Under the pieces are notes generated by a model, which was not told the DNA's origin, did not search any database, and saw only the letters and a list, made by a program, of their open reading frames with translations. A program made the position numbers and the translations under genes. 64,000 nt of DNA from Rhizobium tibeticum (GTDB lineage Bacteria > Pseudomonadota > Alphaproteobacteria > Rhizobiales > Rhizobiaceae), in assembly GCF_900110205.1 (NCBI RefSeq), contig NZ_FOCV01000001.1, forward strand, positions 186,001 to 250,000, in the 5' to 3' direction. Shown here piece after piece: positions 36,681-45,305 of the stretch (positions are counted from its first letter, which is position 1; each line of letters starts with the position of its first letter).

Positions 36681-37778
36681 ATGCACCGCATCGTTGCCGT
36701 CGCTATTCTCGCACTTGCAGCGGTGGTCAGTTATACCGCGCATGCTGAGGTGCTGATCGGCGTTTCAGCCGCGATGACCGGACGGCTCGCGTGGATCGGC
36801 GAGCAGGGACAGCGTGGCGCAGAATTGGCCGTGGCCGATATCAATGCGGCGGGCGGCGTTTTAGGCCAGCAGGTTCGGCTCATCGCGGTCGACGACTTCT
36901 GCGATCCACAGCAAGCGGTGGCCGTCGCCAATAAACTCGTGGCTGACGGTGTGATGCTCGTCGTCGGGCACTACTGCTCTGGAGCCTCGATCCCAGCATC
37001 AAAGGTGTATGAGGCGGCGGGAGTTCTGCAGATTTCACCGGGGTCGACCAATCCTCTGCTGACCGAACAAGGCCGTGCCAACGTGTTCCGCGTCATTGGT
37101 CGTGACGATGCGCAGGGCGTTGTGGCCGGCAACTACCTGGCCGATCATTGGGGCGACAAGAAGATTGCGATCCTTCACGATGGCACCACCTATGGCAGGG
37201 GCCTTGCCGATGAGACCAGAAAGCAGTTGAACAAGCGGGGCGTGAGCGAAGCGATCTACCAGGCGTACAGTCCTGCGAAGAGCGACTATTCGGCTGAAAT
37301 CGCGGCACTAAAGGCTGCGAAGGTCGCCGTGGTATATGTCGGCGGTTATCACACTGAGGTTGCCCTGATGGTTCGCGCTGCGCACGACCATGGCTACGCG
37401 GTTCAGTTCATCTCAGGCGATACAATGGCCACCGAGGAATTTGCTCTGATCGCCGGTTCAGCCGCCGAGGGAACCCTCTTCACCTTCTCTTCGGACGCAC
37501 GGCGAAACCCCGAAGCCGCCCCAGTCGTGGAGCGGTTCCGTGCAGAAAACTTCGAACCTGCAGGCTACACTCTATTGAGTTACGGCGCGGTTCAGGCCTG
37601 GGCGCAGGCGGTCGAGAAAGCCGGCTCGCTGGATTTGCGCGAGGTGGTTGCTTCATTGCGCGCCCACTCGTTTGATACGGTATTGGGCCGTATCGACTTT
37701 GACGACAAGGGCGACCTCACGGTTCAGAGCTGGGTATGGTATGTTTGGAAGGGTGGCGAATACGTGCCGTTGGAATAA
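36681..37778 (+). CDS. Periplasmic branched-chain amino acid-type substrate-binding protein
   Basis: 365 aa with a signal peptide (MHRIVAVAILALAAVVSYTAHA), so it is periplasmic. It has the type I periplasmic-binding fold of LivJ-like proteins (VLIGVSAAMTGRLAWIGEQGQRGAELAVADINAAGG; VVGHYCSGASIPASKVYEA; ISPGSTNP; FRVIGRDDAQG). No permease or ATPase gene is near. The gene is followed 42-75 bp later by a sensor kinase, so I infer a sensing partner (as TorT is for TorS) rather than a transport role. The ATG at 36681 follows GGCGGAAGG. Confidence 0.88.
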   Translation: MHRIVAVAILALAAVVSYTAHAEVLIGVSAAMTGRLAWIGEQGQRGAELAVADINAAGGVLGQQVRLIAVDDFCDPQQAVAVANKLVADGVMLVVGHYCSGASIPASKVYEAAGVLQISPGSTNPLLTEQGRANVFRVIGRDDAQGVVAGNYLADHWGDKKIAILHDGTTYGRGLADETRKQLNKRGVSEAIYQAYSPAKSDYSAEIAALKAAKVAVVYVGGYHTEVALMVRAAHDHGYAVQFISGDTMATEEFALIAGSAAEGTLFTFSSDARRNPEAAPVVERFRAENFEPAGYTLLSYGAVQAWAQAVEKAGSLDLREVVASLRAHSFDTVLGRIDFDDKGDLTVQSWVWYVWKGGEYVPLE

Positions 37779-37853
37779 CCCAACGCTGATCACTGTGGGT
37801 CGCGCTCGAGACAAAAATCTGTGCAGGCCATTTTGAGCACATCAGCCGGATCG

Positions 37854-40800
37854 ATGGTTGCCGCGATGGTTAAACGTCTTGGCATACGTGGCCGCTTGCT
37901 CCTCGCTTTCTTTGGTATCAGTACCTTCGCGGTCCTCGCGACCGCCGCCGCCGTGTATGCCTTCCTCCAAGTAGGCGATGTCGTCGAGCGGATCACGGAG
38001 CGCCGGGTCCCATTCGCGCTTGCATCGCTGGAGCTTTCCCGCCAAGCCGAGCGGGTCGCCGCCACGGCGCCGGCCGTACTTGCGACGACCAGCACGGCTC
38101 AGCACAACGAGGTCTCGGCTGCGATCGGGGTGGAGATGGCGCGCCTCGAAGAGTTGCTTGCCGCGCTCAAAGGCACAGCAGTCAGCACGGCGGCGGTGGC
38201 GGAGATCGAAGCCGCGGTGATTGGTCTGCGGCGCAACCTGAACGCTCTCAACGATCTTGTCGCCGCTCGCCTCACCGTGGTTGCACGCAAAGAGGAGCTG
38301 CTGCGCCGGTTGTCGGCTACGACAATCGCAAGCGAGCGTCTTGTAGCCCCCGGCATCCTCGTGATGAACTCCAAGGCCCCCCAGTGGCGTGTAACCGTGG
38401 CGGATGCCGCCGCACCACCCGAAGCACGCGCGGCGGCTACGACAGACCTTGCGCAGGCAATTTCCGCCTACATCCCGCAACAAAAGGCACAACGGGAGAT
38501 TTCGGCGATCAACGAAGCGCTGCTCAAAACGGCAGTCGCGCCGACGTCCGGCGACCTGGCGCTGATGTCGTTTCCGATGCGCCGCTCGGTCGAATCGCTT
38601 GCGGCGGTGACGCCCGAGATGGATGAGAAGCTGCGGACACGATTTCGCCAGCGTGTGGCCGAATACAGTGCGCTTATCGAAGGTCCGAAGAGCATTGTAC
38701 AAGCGCGTGAGGAGGAGCTGGCAGTACTAACAGATGGCGGGAAGCTTTTGGTCGAGAACGCTCAGCTCTCGCGCAATTTAACCGTTGCCGTGGATCGCCT
38801 GGTAGCTGCAGCTAACCGTGACATCACCGAGGCTGGTCGTGAAGCTGCGACCGTCCAGCGCTACGGTACCGGAGTTGTTCTTGGCTCAGCCGTTCTGAGC
38901 CTCCTGAGTTCAGTTCTGATCGTCTGGTTGTATGTCGACCGCAATCTTCTTGCCCGCTTGTCGGGGCTGAGCCAAAGCATGCTTGCCATCGCTGGCGGCA
39001 ATCTTCGGGCACCACTGCCAGCCACGGGCCGCGACGAAATCGGCCGCATGGCCAAGGCGCTTCTGCTGTTCCGTGACACTGCGGTCGAAGTCGAGGAAAA
39101 AAATCTGCGAGAGGTCGCCGAAGCGCGCCAGCGACTCGTCGATGCAATCGAGAGCATCTCCGAGGGCTTCGCCCTTTACGACGGTGAGGACCGGCTTGTT
39201 TTGTGCAACAGCCGCTATAGGGAAATCCTCTATCCCGGCATAGCCGATGCCGTCGTGCCGGGTGCGCAATTTGAGACGATTGTCCGTAAGGCAGTGGAAC
39301 AGGGCCTCGTCGAGGATGCGAAAGGTCAGGAGGAGGAATGGCTCGCCGCGCGGCTTGCGGCACACTGCAACCCTAAGCAGACGCTGGTTCAACATCGCAG
39401 CCATGACCGCTGGGTTCAGGTAAATGAGCGGCGCATTACCGGCGGCGGCACGGTCGCGGTCTACACCGATATCAGTAAGCTAAAGAGGCATGAAACGGAG
39501 CTCGAGATCGCCCGCGACGCGGCCATGGCGGCGACACAGGCCAAGAGCAAATTCCTTGCCAGCATGAGCCACGAGTTGCGCACGCCGCTGAACGCCATCC
39601 TGGGCATTACCGAAATGCTGCAGGAAGATGCCAGCGAGGCTGGCCAAGGCGAACTGATCGAACCGCTTCAGCGGGTCGCGCGCGCCGGCAAGCACCTGCT
39701 CAAGCTCATTAATGAGGTCCTCGATCTCTCAAAGATCGAGGCCGGCCGCCTGGAATTGCATGTTGAGGAATTCAATATCGCAGGCGTGGTTCAAGATGCA
39801 GCGATGACCGCGCAGCCACTTGCGCAGAAAAACCGCAACCGCATCATCATCCGATGCCCAGATGAAATTGGCAACATGCGCGCCGATCAGCTTCGGGTGC
39901 GCCAGATACTCCTCAACCTATTGAGTAACGCCTGCAAGTTCACGGAAAATGGCAAGGTGACGATTGGGGCGACCTGCGCGACGCTTGATGAAGGCGATGG
40001 CGTGATATTTACCGTCGCCGACACCGGTATCGGCATGACGCCGGAACAGATGGCGAATCTGTTCCAAGAGTTTAGTCAGGCCGACAGTTCTACGACCCGC
40101 AAGTACGGTGGCACCGGGCTAGGGCTTGCCATCAGCCAACGCCTGTGCCGCGCGATGGGTGGCCGCATCACCGTGGACAGTACTCCTGGCTCCGGCACCA
40201 GGTTCACCGTGTGGCTGCCGTTGGCAATCGACGGAACCTCAACGCAGGAGAGGTCGTCTCTTGTCGCCGCTGATAATGGTGTTCGCCTCGTCTCTAACGT
40301 CGTTCTCGTCGTTGATGACGATGAGACAGTGCGGGACCAGTTGCGCCGGTTTCTCGTCCGCGAGGGTTGCGATGTAGTGACGGCCAAGGACGGTGCGGAA
40401 GGCCTTAATCTGGCCCGGCAGGTGAAGCCAGCGCTCATCACCCTTGACGTGCTGATGCCGGGCTGCGACGGCTGGAGCGTCCTGCAGGAACTGAAGGCGG
40501 ATCCTGAGCTCGCGAGTATTCCCGTGGTGATTCTGACCATGGCCGATGAGAGCAACCGGGGGGACGCACTCGGTGCCGCCGATTACATGATGAAGCCGAT
40601 CGACCGCGATGCGCTCCAGAAATTAATCACGAAATACTGGTCCGCTGCACGTGGTGCGGCGCTTCGTGTTCTGATCGTCGAAGATGACGAGAACACGCGC
40701 CAGCAATGGCGTCGCATATTGAGCACCGAGGGTTGCGACGTGGACGAGGCCGAGAATGGCCGGGCCGCCCTGGACCGTCTCATCCACACGCCTCCGGATC

Positions 40801-41072
40801 TGATCATTCTGGACCTCATCATGCCGGAAATGGATGGCTTCGAGTTCCTTATCGAACTGCGCAAGCAGCCTGCCTTCAAGGTGGTGCCCGTCGTAGTTGT
40901 GACGGCGGCGACCCTTGACGAGAAGGAACACCGGCGCCTCAGTGGTGGGGTCGAGCGCGTGCTCGCCAAGGCCGCCTTCAGCCGCAACGAGCTTCATGAG
41001 GAGTTGCGCAAGATGGTTGCAAGATACATCGTCAAACGAAACTCGCCTGACAAGGATCGCCATTGTGATTAG
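37854..41072 (+). CDS. TorS-like hybrid sensor histidine kinase with two receiver domains
   Basis: About 1072 aa. TM1 lies near 15-35, followed by a roughly 300-residue Ala-rich helical periplasmic region ([19 protein letters not shown]), TM2 near 340-362 and HAMP. Next come a PAS-like domain ([20 protein letters not shown]), HisKA with SHELRTPLN (phospho-His codon 39570), the ATPase ([23 protein letters not shown]), and two receivers with phospho-Asp codons 40446 and 40812. There is no HPt domain. The start is uncertain (GTG 37821, ATG 37854 or 37866). The helical sensor plus a binding-protein neighbour resembles TorS-TorT. Its stop overlaps the next regulator by 8 bp. Confidence 0.9.
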   Translation: MVAAMVKRLGIRGRLLLAFFGISTFAVLATAAAVYAFLQVGDVVERITERRVPFALASLELSRQAERVAATAPAVLATTSTAQHNEVSAAIGVEMARLEELLAALKGTAVSTAAVAEIEAAVIGLRRNLNALNDLVAARLTVVARKEELLRRLSATTIASERLVAPGILVMNSKAPQWRVTVADAAAPPEARAAATTDLAQAISAYIPQQKAQREISAINEALLKTAVAPTSGDLALMSFPMRRSVESLAAVTPEMDEKLRTRFRQRVAEYSALIEGPKSIVQAREEELAVLTDGGKLLVENAQLSRNLTVAVDRLVAAANRDITEAGREAATVQRYGTGVVLGSAVLSLLSSVLIVWLYVDRNLLARLSGLSQSMLAIAGGNLRAPLPATGRDEIGRMAKALLLFRDTAVEVEEKNLREVAEARQRLVDAIESISEGFALYDGEDRLVLCNSRYREILYPGIADAVVPGAQFETIVRKAVEQGLVEDAKGQEEEWLAARLAAHCNPKQTLVQHRSHDRWVQVNERRITGGGTVAVYTDISKLKRHETELEIARDAAMAATQAKSKFLASMSHELRTPLNAILGITEMLQEDASEAGQGELIEPLQRVARAGKHLLKLINEVLDLSKIEAGRLELHVEEFNIAGVVQDAAMTAQPLAQKNRNRIIIRCPDEIGNMRADQLRVRQILLNLLSNACKFTENGKVTIGATCATLDEGDGVIFTVADTGIGMTPEQMANLFQEFSQADSSTTRKYGGTGLGLAISQRLCRAMGGRITVDSTPGSGTRFTVWLPLAIDGTSTQERSSLVAADNGVRLVSNVVLVVDDDETVRDQLRRFLVREGCDVVTAKDGAEGLNLARQVKPALITLDVLMPGCDGWSVLQELKADPELASIPVVILTMADESNRGDALGAADYMMKPIDRDALQKLITKYWSAARGAALRVLIVEDDENTRQQWRRILSTEGCDVDEAENGRAALDRLIHTPPDLIILDLIMPEMDGFEFLIELRKQPAFKVVPVVVVTAATLDEKEHRRLSGGVERVLAKAAFSRNELHEELRKMVARYIVKRNSPDKDRHCD

Positions 41073-41443
41073 GATCCTTTATGTCGAAGACAATGAGGAC
41101 AACATCTACATGCTGTCCGCGCGGCTGAGGCGCAAAGGCTACGAGGTGATCGTCGCCACCGACGGTGATCAAGGGTGTAGCGCGTGCGCGATCGGACGCG
41201 CCTGCGCTGATCCTGATGGACTTAAGCCTCCCCGTCCTGGACGGCTGGGAGGCGACAAGACGTCTCAAAGCATTGCCTGAGACGCGGGATATTCCCGTGA
41301 TCGCACTCTCGTCGCACGCAATGGCCGGCGACCGCGAAGCAGCACTGGCAGCCGGGTGCGACGACTACGATACCAAGCCCGTCGACTTCACGCGCCTGCT
41401 TGGAAAGATCAAGGCCCGACTTCCAAAGGAGTCGACGCAATGA
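41065..41443 (+). pseudogene. Single-domain response regulator, frameshifted
   Basis: GTG at 41065 starts [20 protein letters not shown], a CheY/DivK-like receiver. The frame breaks near 41171-41175 (CAAGGGTGTAG). If one G is removed, the reading continues as VARARSDAPALILMDLSLPV (with the phospho-Asp), ALSSHAMAG and DTKPVDFTRLL to the TGA at 41441-41443. So it is a near-intact REC with a one-base insertion, either a true pseudogene or a sequence error. The unbroken version would be coupled by ATGA to the cyclase gene. Confidence 0.8.
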
Positions 41444-42486
41444 GCGAGGTTGCTCCCGCGCTGCTCGTCGTTGACGATAACGAGGACAATCGCTTTACGC
41501 TGACCGAGCGGTTGAAGCGAGAAGGCTACCGGAATGTGGTGTGCGCCAGCAATGGACGGGAAGCGCTCAAACTGTTGGCGACCAGGCCATTCGATCTCGT
41601 GCTGCTCGACATTACGATGCCGGAAATGGACGGCTACCAGGTGCTCGAGCACCTGAAGGCCGATACAACTCTGCGCAACATTCCGGTTGTCATGATATCG
41701 GCGGTCGATGAAATCGAGAGCGTGGCGCGCTGCGTCGGCCTCGGCGCCGAGGATTATCTTGCCAAACCGTTCAACGCGGTCCTGCTGCGTGCCCGCGTAG
41801 CCGCCTGCCTGGAAAAGAAGAAGCTGCGCGACCAAGAGGCGGTATACACGCAGCAAATCGAAAACGAAAAGCGCCGAGCGGACGAGCTTCTGTACGCCAT
41901 CCTGCCCCCCGGCGCGGTGCGCGAGCTCAAAGCAACTAATGAGGTCCGACCCCGCCGATATAACGAAGTCGCGGTGCTATTCTGCGATATTGTTGGCTTC
42001 ACATCCTATTGCGACGAAAATCCACCGGAGAAAGTGGTGGAGGATCTTCAGGCGCTGATCGGCGAATACGAACGAATCGTGCGCCAGCATGAGATGGAGA
42101 AGATCAAGACGATCGGCGACGCCTTTATGGCTACGGCCGGCCTGTTTAATAGCGTGCCAGATCCGGTTTTTGCCAGCTTGCAATGCGGACTCGACATGGT
42201 GACGGCATCGCGCCGCATCGAGCCGAAATGGGAGGTTCGAGTCGGCGTCCAGTTCGGGCCAGTCGTGGCCGGGATCATCGGGCAGCGGCAATACGTGTTC
42301 GACCTGTGGGGCGACACTGTCAATGTGGCCTCGCGGATCGCGGCATATGCTAACCCTGGGACTGTGGCGACGAGCGGGGCCACCTGGCTTCGCATTCGCG
42401 AGCGGGGTCGTGGGCGCTCTTTGGGCTTCGTAGAAATCAAGGGCAAGGGCCGGATCGAACTCATCGAATGCCTGGAACTTCATTGA
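41440..42486 (+). CDS. Response regulator fused to class III adenylate cyclase
   Basis: 348 aa. Receiver at residues 8-125: VVDDNEDN acidic pocket, LLDITMPEMDG with the phospho-Asp, and the conserved Lys in YLAKPFN. A coiled linker (KLRDQEAVYTQQIENEKRRADELL) leads to a class III cyclase domain at about 170-345. VLFCDIVGFTSYCDE and KTIGDAFMATAG hold metal Asps, and FDLWGDTVNVASRIA holds the transition-state Asn/Arg. The Lys in EKIKTIGD and the Asp in FDLWGD favour ATP over GTP. AAAGGAG precedes the ATG, which overlaps the previous TGA. It is the output of the cluster. Confidence 0.9.
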   Translation: MSEVAPALLVVDDNEDNRFTLTERLKREGYRNVVCASNGREALKLLATRPFDLVLLDITMPEMDGYQVLEHLKADTTLRNIPVVMISAVDEIESVARCVGLGAEDYLAKPFNAVLLRARVAACLEKKKLRDQEAVYTQQIENEKRRADELLYAILPPGAVRELKATNEVRPRRYNEVAVLFCDIVGFTSYCDENPPEKVVEDLQALIGEYERIVRQHEMEKIKTIGDAFMATAGLFNSVPDPVFASLQCGLDMVTASRRIEPKWEVRVGVQFGPVVAGIIGQRQYVFDLWGDTVNVASRIAAYANPGTVATSGATWLRIRERGRGRSLGFVEIKGKGRIELIECLELH

Positions 42487-42720
42487 GGGGACCGGAACAA
42501 CCTCATCCATTGCATACCCGTGGGTCTCGTTTGCCAGGTGAGACGTTCGAGGAATACGGCAAAAGCCTGTTGCTTCCGCAGCAGATATATAAGACCGCGG
42601 AAGGTCCGGATGGCCCCAGAAGCGGAAATTATTGCCGCTCAATCCTCTTGCTGACTGACGCCCTAACCCTGGGCACAAAGGTGGCATCCACGGTCGCTCG
42701 CGACGGAAAAACAGAGGGAA

Positions 42721-42749
42721 TTCAAAGGCGATTTAGATAAGCCTTTGAA
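42721..42749. terminator. Hairpin near the right end of the accessory region
   Basis: TTCAAAGGC at 42721-42729 pairs with GCCTTTGAA at 42741-42749 across an 11-nt loop. It lies 24 bp left of the right direct repeat. It could terminate the signalling operon or be a relic of element ends; there is no T-run. Confidence 0.4.
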
Positions 42750-42772
42750 ATCATGTGAGAATTCATGCTCTT

Positions 42773-42916
42773 CAGCCAATTCTCGCTAAATTCCCTTAAT
42801 TCCTTGTTTTTTCGGGCGTGCGGATCACGTTTTAGCGTCGATAGCGACCTGATGCCCAGAACTGTAGCCCACAGGTGATGGGCACGCAGGGCGCCGCCGG
42901 TGGCGAGCGAGGGCAG
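42773..42916 (+). repeat. Right copy of the imperfect direct repeat
   Basis: Starts CAGCCAATT as the left copy does at 33467, then matches CGCTAAATTCCCTTA, AGCGACCTGATGCCCAG and GTAGCCCACAGGTGATG with a nine-base insertion (ATTCCTTGT-like) after CCCTTA and several substitutions. It carries no tRNA sequence to its left. This copy ends the accessory block. Confidence 0.85.
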
Positions 42917-43027
42917 TCATCCATGACGGTCCGCCACGACGTCGAGAACCTCATTTGTCGCGTGGGGCAGGTGGCATGGAAACGCACAGCGACCGAGGTG
43001 ACCACATCGACGGGATAGGAGGCCCCT

Positions 43028-43660
43028 TCACCCGACGATCAGCAGCACGACACCGGTACCAAGCAGAACCAGCGTCCATACGAGATCCACGTTGATCCAG
43101 GCGCTGCGCAGTATCTCGAGCCCGACCCAGCGATAGACCGCCAGGGCAACGAGGCTTGTGACCGCCAACATCGCAAGGGTGTGGACGCCGACCGCTGCGA
43201 TCGTCATCGCCGCGGACCCAACGCTGCCGATTTCGCCCAATGGCGACTCGGTGAGACAGAGGGGTATCAAGGCCGGCAGGACCATGAGCCCCGCACCATG
43301 GGCCGTCGCCATCAGGAACGACCAGAACGCAAGACCGGCGAGCCCCGTGCGCAAACCGATGCGAACGCGGTGCCGGTGTCCAAAAGCATGATGCCAGATA
43401 GCCCATGCAATCAGCGCGCCTCCGGTGGCCGTGCGCACCGCATCCTGGTTCACGAACAGACCGGCCGCGACCACGGCTCCGGCCACCAGTGCGATCGATA
43501 CGGCGTGTCCGAGAGCGATCGCTGGCACTGCCTGAACCACCGCGGCGGAGCTCTGCCGATGAACGCCAAGCGCGACGGCGAACAGCCATCCCATCGCCGG
43601 ATTGAGACCATGAAAGGCGCCTAGTCCCGCCAGCAGTATCCAGGGCCAGAGCTCGTTCAT
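43028..43660 (-). CDS. Polytopic membrane protein next to the SBP56 gene
   Basis: 210 aa with about five to six transmembrane segments, starting MNELWPWILLAGLGAFHGLN. The conserved-looking HGLNPAMGWLFAVALG in the first segment and a HHAFGHRHRVRIG His-rich loop are reminiscent of metal-related membrane proteins, but I cannot assign a family. The ATG at 43660 follows GAGGCG; longer frames upstream overlap the SBP56 gene's end. It lies 28 bp downstream of the selenium-binding protein gene in the same direction, so they likely form an operon. Confidence 0.78.
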   Translation of the reverse strand: MNELWPWILLAGLGAFHGLNPAMGWLFAVALGVHRQSSAAVVQAVPAIALGHAVSIALVAGAVVAAGLFVNQDAVRTATGGALIAWAIWHHAFGHRHRVRIGLRTGLAGLAFWSFLMATAHGAGLMVLPALIPLCLTESPLGEIGSVGSAAMTIAAVGVHTLAMLAVTSLVALAVYRWVGLEILRSAWINVDLVWTLVLLGTGVVLLIVG

Positions 43661-43688
43661 GGGCGCCTCATCGCCTGCGCCTCGCTCC

Positions 43689-45083
43689 CTACGGATAACA
43701 ATAGGAATCTGACGAGCAATCGCCACCCTGGAGGCGGACCTGGTGCGGGCGATGCGACTTCGGCCATTCGACGTAGAATTTCTCGTCGAAGGCAATGCCG
43801 CCGTCCGGTTGCGCGTCAAGCTTCACCATCCAGCCAGAGACGCCATCGGGATAGAACTGCTCGTCGATCGCGCCATAGAGCGAGTTGGTGAAGTAGACGC
43901 GGCGACCGTCGCGGCTGATCTCGACCATCTGCGGGCCGCCGTTCAGCGCGCCATTCTTCGCCCCTGGGTGCGATGCACGCGAGACGATACCGCCGATCCG
44001 CACCTTGCCTGTCAGCTTCGGCTTGAACGGATCGGAGACATCGTACTGATGAAGGTCACCAGTTCCCCAACAGGACACGTAGAGAAATCTGTCATCCATT
44101 GAAAGATCGATGTCGGTGACCAGCGGCGGCACGGCATTGAAACCCTTGAGCATCGGCGGCAATTGGTCGGCATCGGCCGGCTCCGCCGGAATGTCGATCA
44201 CCTTTGTCACCCCCCATTTCTCGCCGTCGCGGTGCCAGACCCAGATCGAGGAGGAGAGGTCCTCAAGACTGAGCACGCAGTTGACGAACCCATAGGCTTT
44301 GGTCGGGTCGTGCGCGGGTCTGAGTTCGAATAAGAGCTGATACTTGTCGCCGAAATCGATCGTCTGCAGGTGCTTGCGCTTGTGCAAGTCCCAAAAATGC
44401 AGACGGCGGCCGTATTTCGCGCCGAGCAGGATTTCGGGGACGAGACCATTTTCGAAGGTATCCGGCGTGCCCCACTCGCTGGTGACGAGCGTATCGTGGC
44501 CAAGATGCCACCAGACATCATACGAAAGTTGTTGTGGCCCCCGATCCATTTCCCACTGGCCGCGGACCTCGAAGGTCTCGTGATCCATCAGAAAAACGCC
44601 GCCTGGGGCTTTGCCTTCGGCATTGCCAAGTGCGGCAACATAGATCCCTTCCGGTCCGCAGTGAACGGTATGTGGCCTGGAGTAACCGGTCCGTTCGGCC
44701 ACTTCGCCGGGTTCGATCACCTTGACGATGGACGGATTCCTGCCATCCGGTTTGGTGTCGATGATATGGATGCGCGAAGATTTCAGTCCCGGCACGACCA
44801 GATAACGGCGCTCGGCGTGCGGATGCGGTGCGTTCGGGCATAGGCAGGACGAGCAGGCGTTCCAGCCGAAATGATGCAATTCGTCGCCGACATTGGGCAT
44901 CGCGAGAGTATTTACGATCTGTCCGTAAGAAGGCGATTTCGGATCGACATCGACGACCGCGAGCTCGTCGGGAACCGCTCGCGCCGGATCGAAGGCGACG
45001 ACGTAGGCGAGAGTCTCCGGCGCGGCCTTCATGGCCATTCGCGGTGACGGATAAAAGCTTGGATCGGGTTTCCACGTTACCAT
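43689..45083 (-). CDS. mtoX: Selenium-binding protein SBP56 / methanethiol oxidase
   Basis: 464 aa beta-propeller-like protein of the SBP56 family. CSSCLCPNAPHPHAERRYLVVPGL contains the Cys pair implicated in selenium or metal binding. Other matches are SSRIHIIDTKPD, GPEGIYVAALGNAEG and RFLYVSCWGTGDLHQYDVSDP. Bacterial members oxidise methanethiol to formaldehyde, H2S and H2O2 (MtoX, a copper-dependent enzyme). The ATG at 45083 follows AGGAG. The gene symbol is by homology, and MtoX activity is inferred. A membrane-protein gene follows it. Confidence 0.85.
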   Translation of the reverse strand: MVTWKPDPSFYPSPRMAMKAAPETLAYVVAFDPARAVPDELAVVDVDPKSPSYGQIVNTLAMPNVGDELHHFGWNACSSCLCPNAPHPHAERRYLVVPGLKSSRIHIIDTKPDGRNPSIVKVIEPGEVAERTGYSRPHTVHCGPEGIYVAALGNAEGKAPGGVFLMDHETFEVRGQWEMDRGPQQLSYDVWWHLGHDTLVTSEWGTPDTFENGLVPEILLGAKYGRRLHFWDLHKRKHLQTIDFGDKYQLLFELRPAHDPTKAYGFVNCVLSLEDLSSSIWVWHRDGEKWGVTKVIDIPAEPADADQLPPMLKGFNAVPPLVTDIDLSMDDRFLYVSCWGTGDLHQYDVSDPFKPKLTGKVRIGGIVSRASHPGAKNGALNGGPQMVEISRDGRRVYFTNSLYGAIDEQFYPDGVSGWMVKLDAQPDGGIAFDEKFYVEWPKSHRPHQVRLQGGDCSSDSYCYP

Positions 45084-45200
45084 GTGCAGTGCTCCTGGCT
45101 CGCGTTTGCTGAACAATGAAAAATGTTCGCTAGATGCTTGCCGACAGCCGACTGACCGCTGCGGACGGGGCAGGATCCAAGGATGTTTCGACGAGATACC

Positions 45201-45210
45201 GTTTCGAAAC
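45201..45210. promoter_or_regulatory. Perfect palindrome upstream of the SBP56 gene
   Basis: GTTTCGAAAC is a perfect 10-bp palindrome 118 bp upstream of the SBP56 start, within the 222-bp gap to the anti-sigma stop. It may be an operator, but no regulator is encoded next to it. Confidence 0.3.
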
Positions 45211-45305
45211 CGGCTGAGCGAGCCGTAGAGGCAGTCCTCCCCAGGCAATTGTCTCAAATAATGGCGGGTTTGGGCAGTCCCTTTTTCGCCGCCTCCCTCA
45301 TCCCT

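Larger units (their letters stand above)
33467..42916. mobile_element. Putative genomic island at tRNA-Gln
   Basis: A block between two imperfect direct repeats, the left starting in the tRNA-Gln 3' end. It contains broken genes (hydrolase, IS110-like transposase, response regulator), an extra pcm and a signalling cluster that interrupts an otherwise conserved-looking chromosome. No integrase gene is visible, so it may have decayed or arrived by recombination between repeats. The repeat shares only six bases of the tRNA, so classical tRNA-site integration is not proven. Confidence 0.5.
42487..43027. other. Right end of the accessory region, no gene
   Basis: No coding frame with family similarity is seen. 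The stretch holds a hairpin (42721-42749), the right direct repeat (42773-42916) and a short flank before the stop of the membrane-protein gene at 43028. Confidence 0.6.

Noticed and set aside
36681..37778. Transport role for the binding protein as a Liv-type ABC system
   Set aside because: No permease or ATPase gene is within the cluster, and the nearest ABC genes (dpp) are a separate, complete peptide operon.
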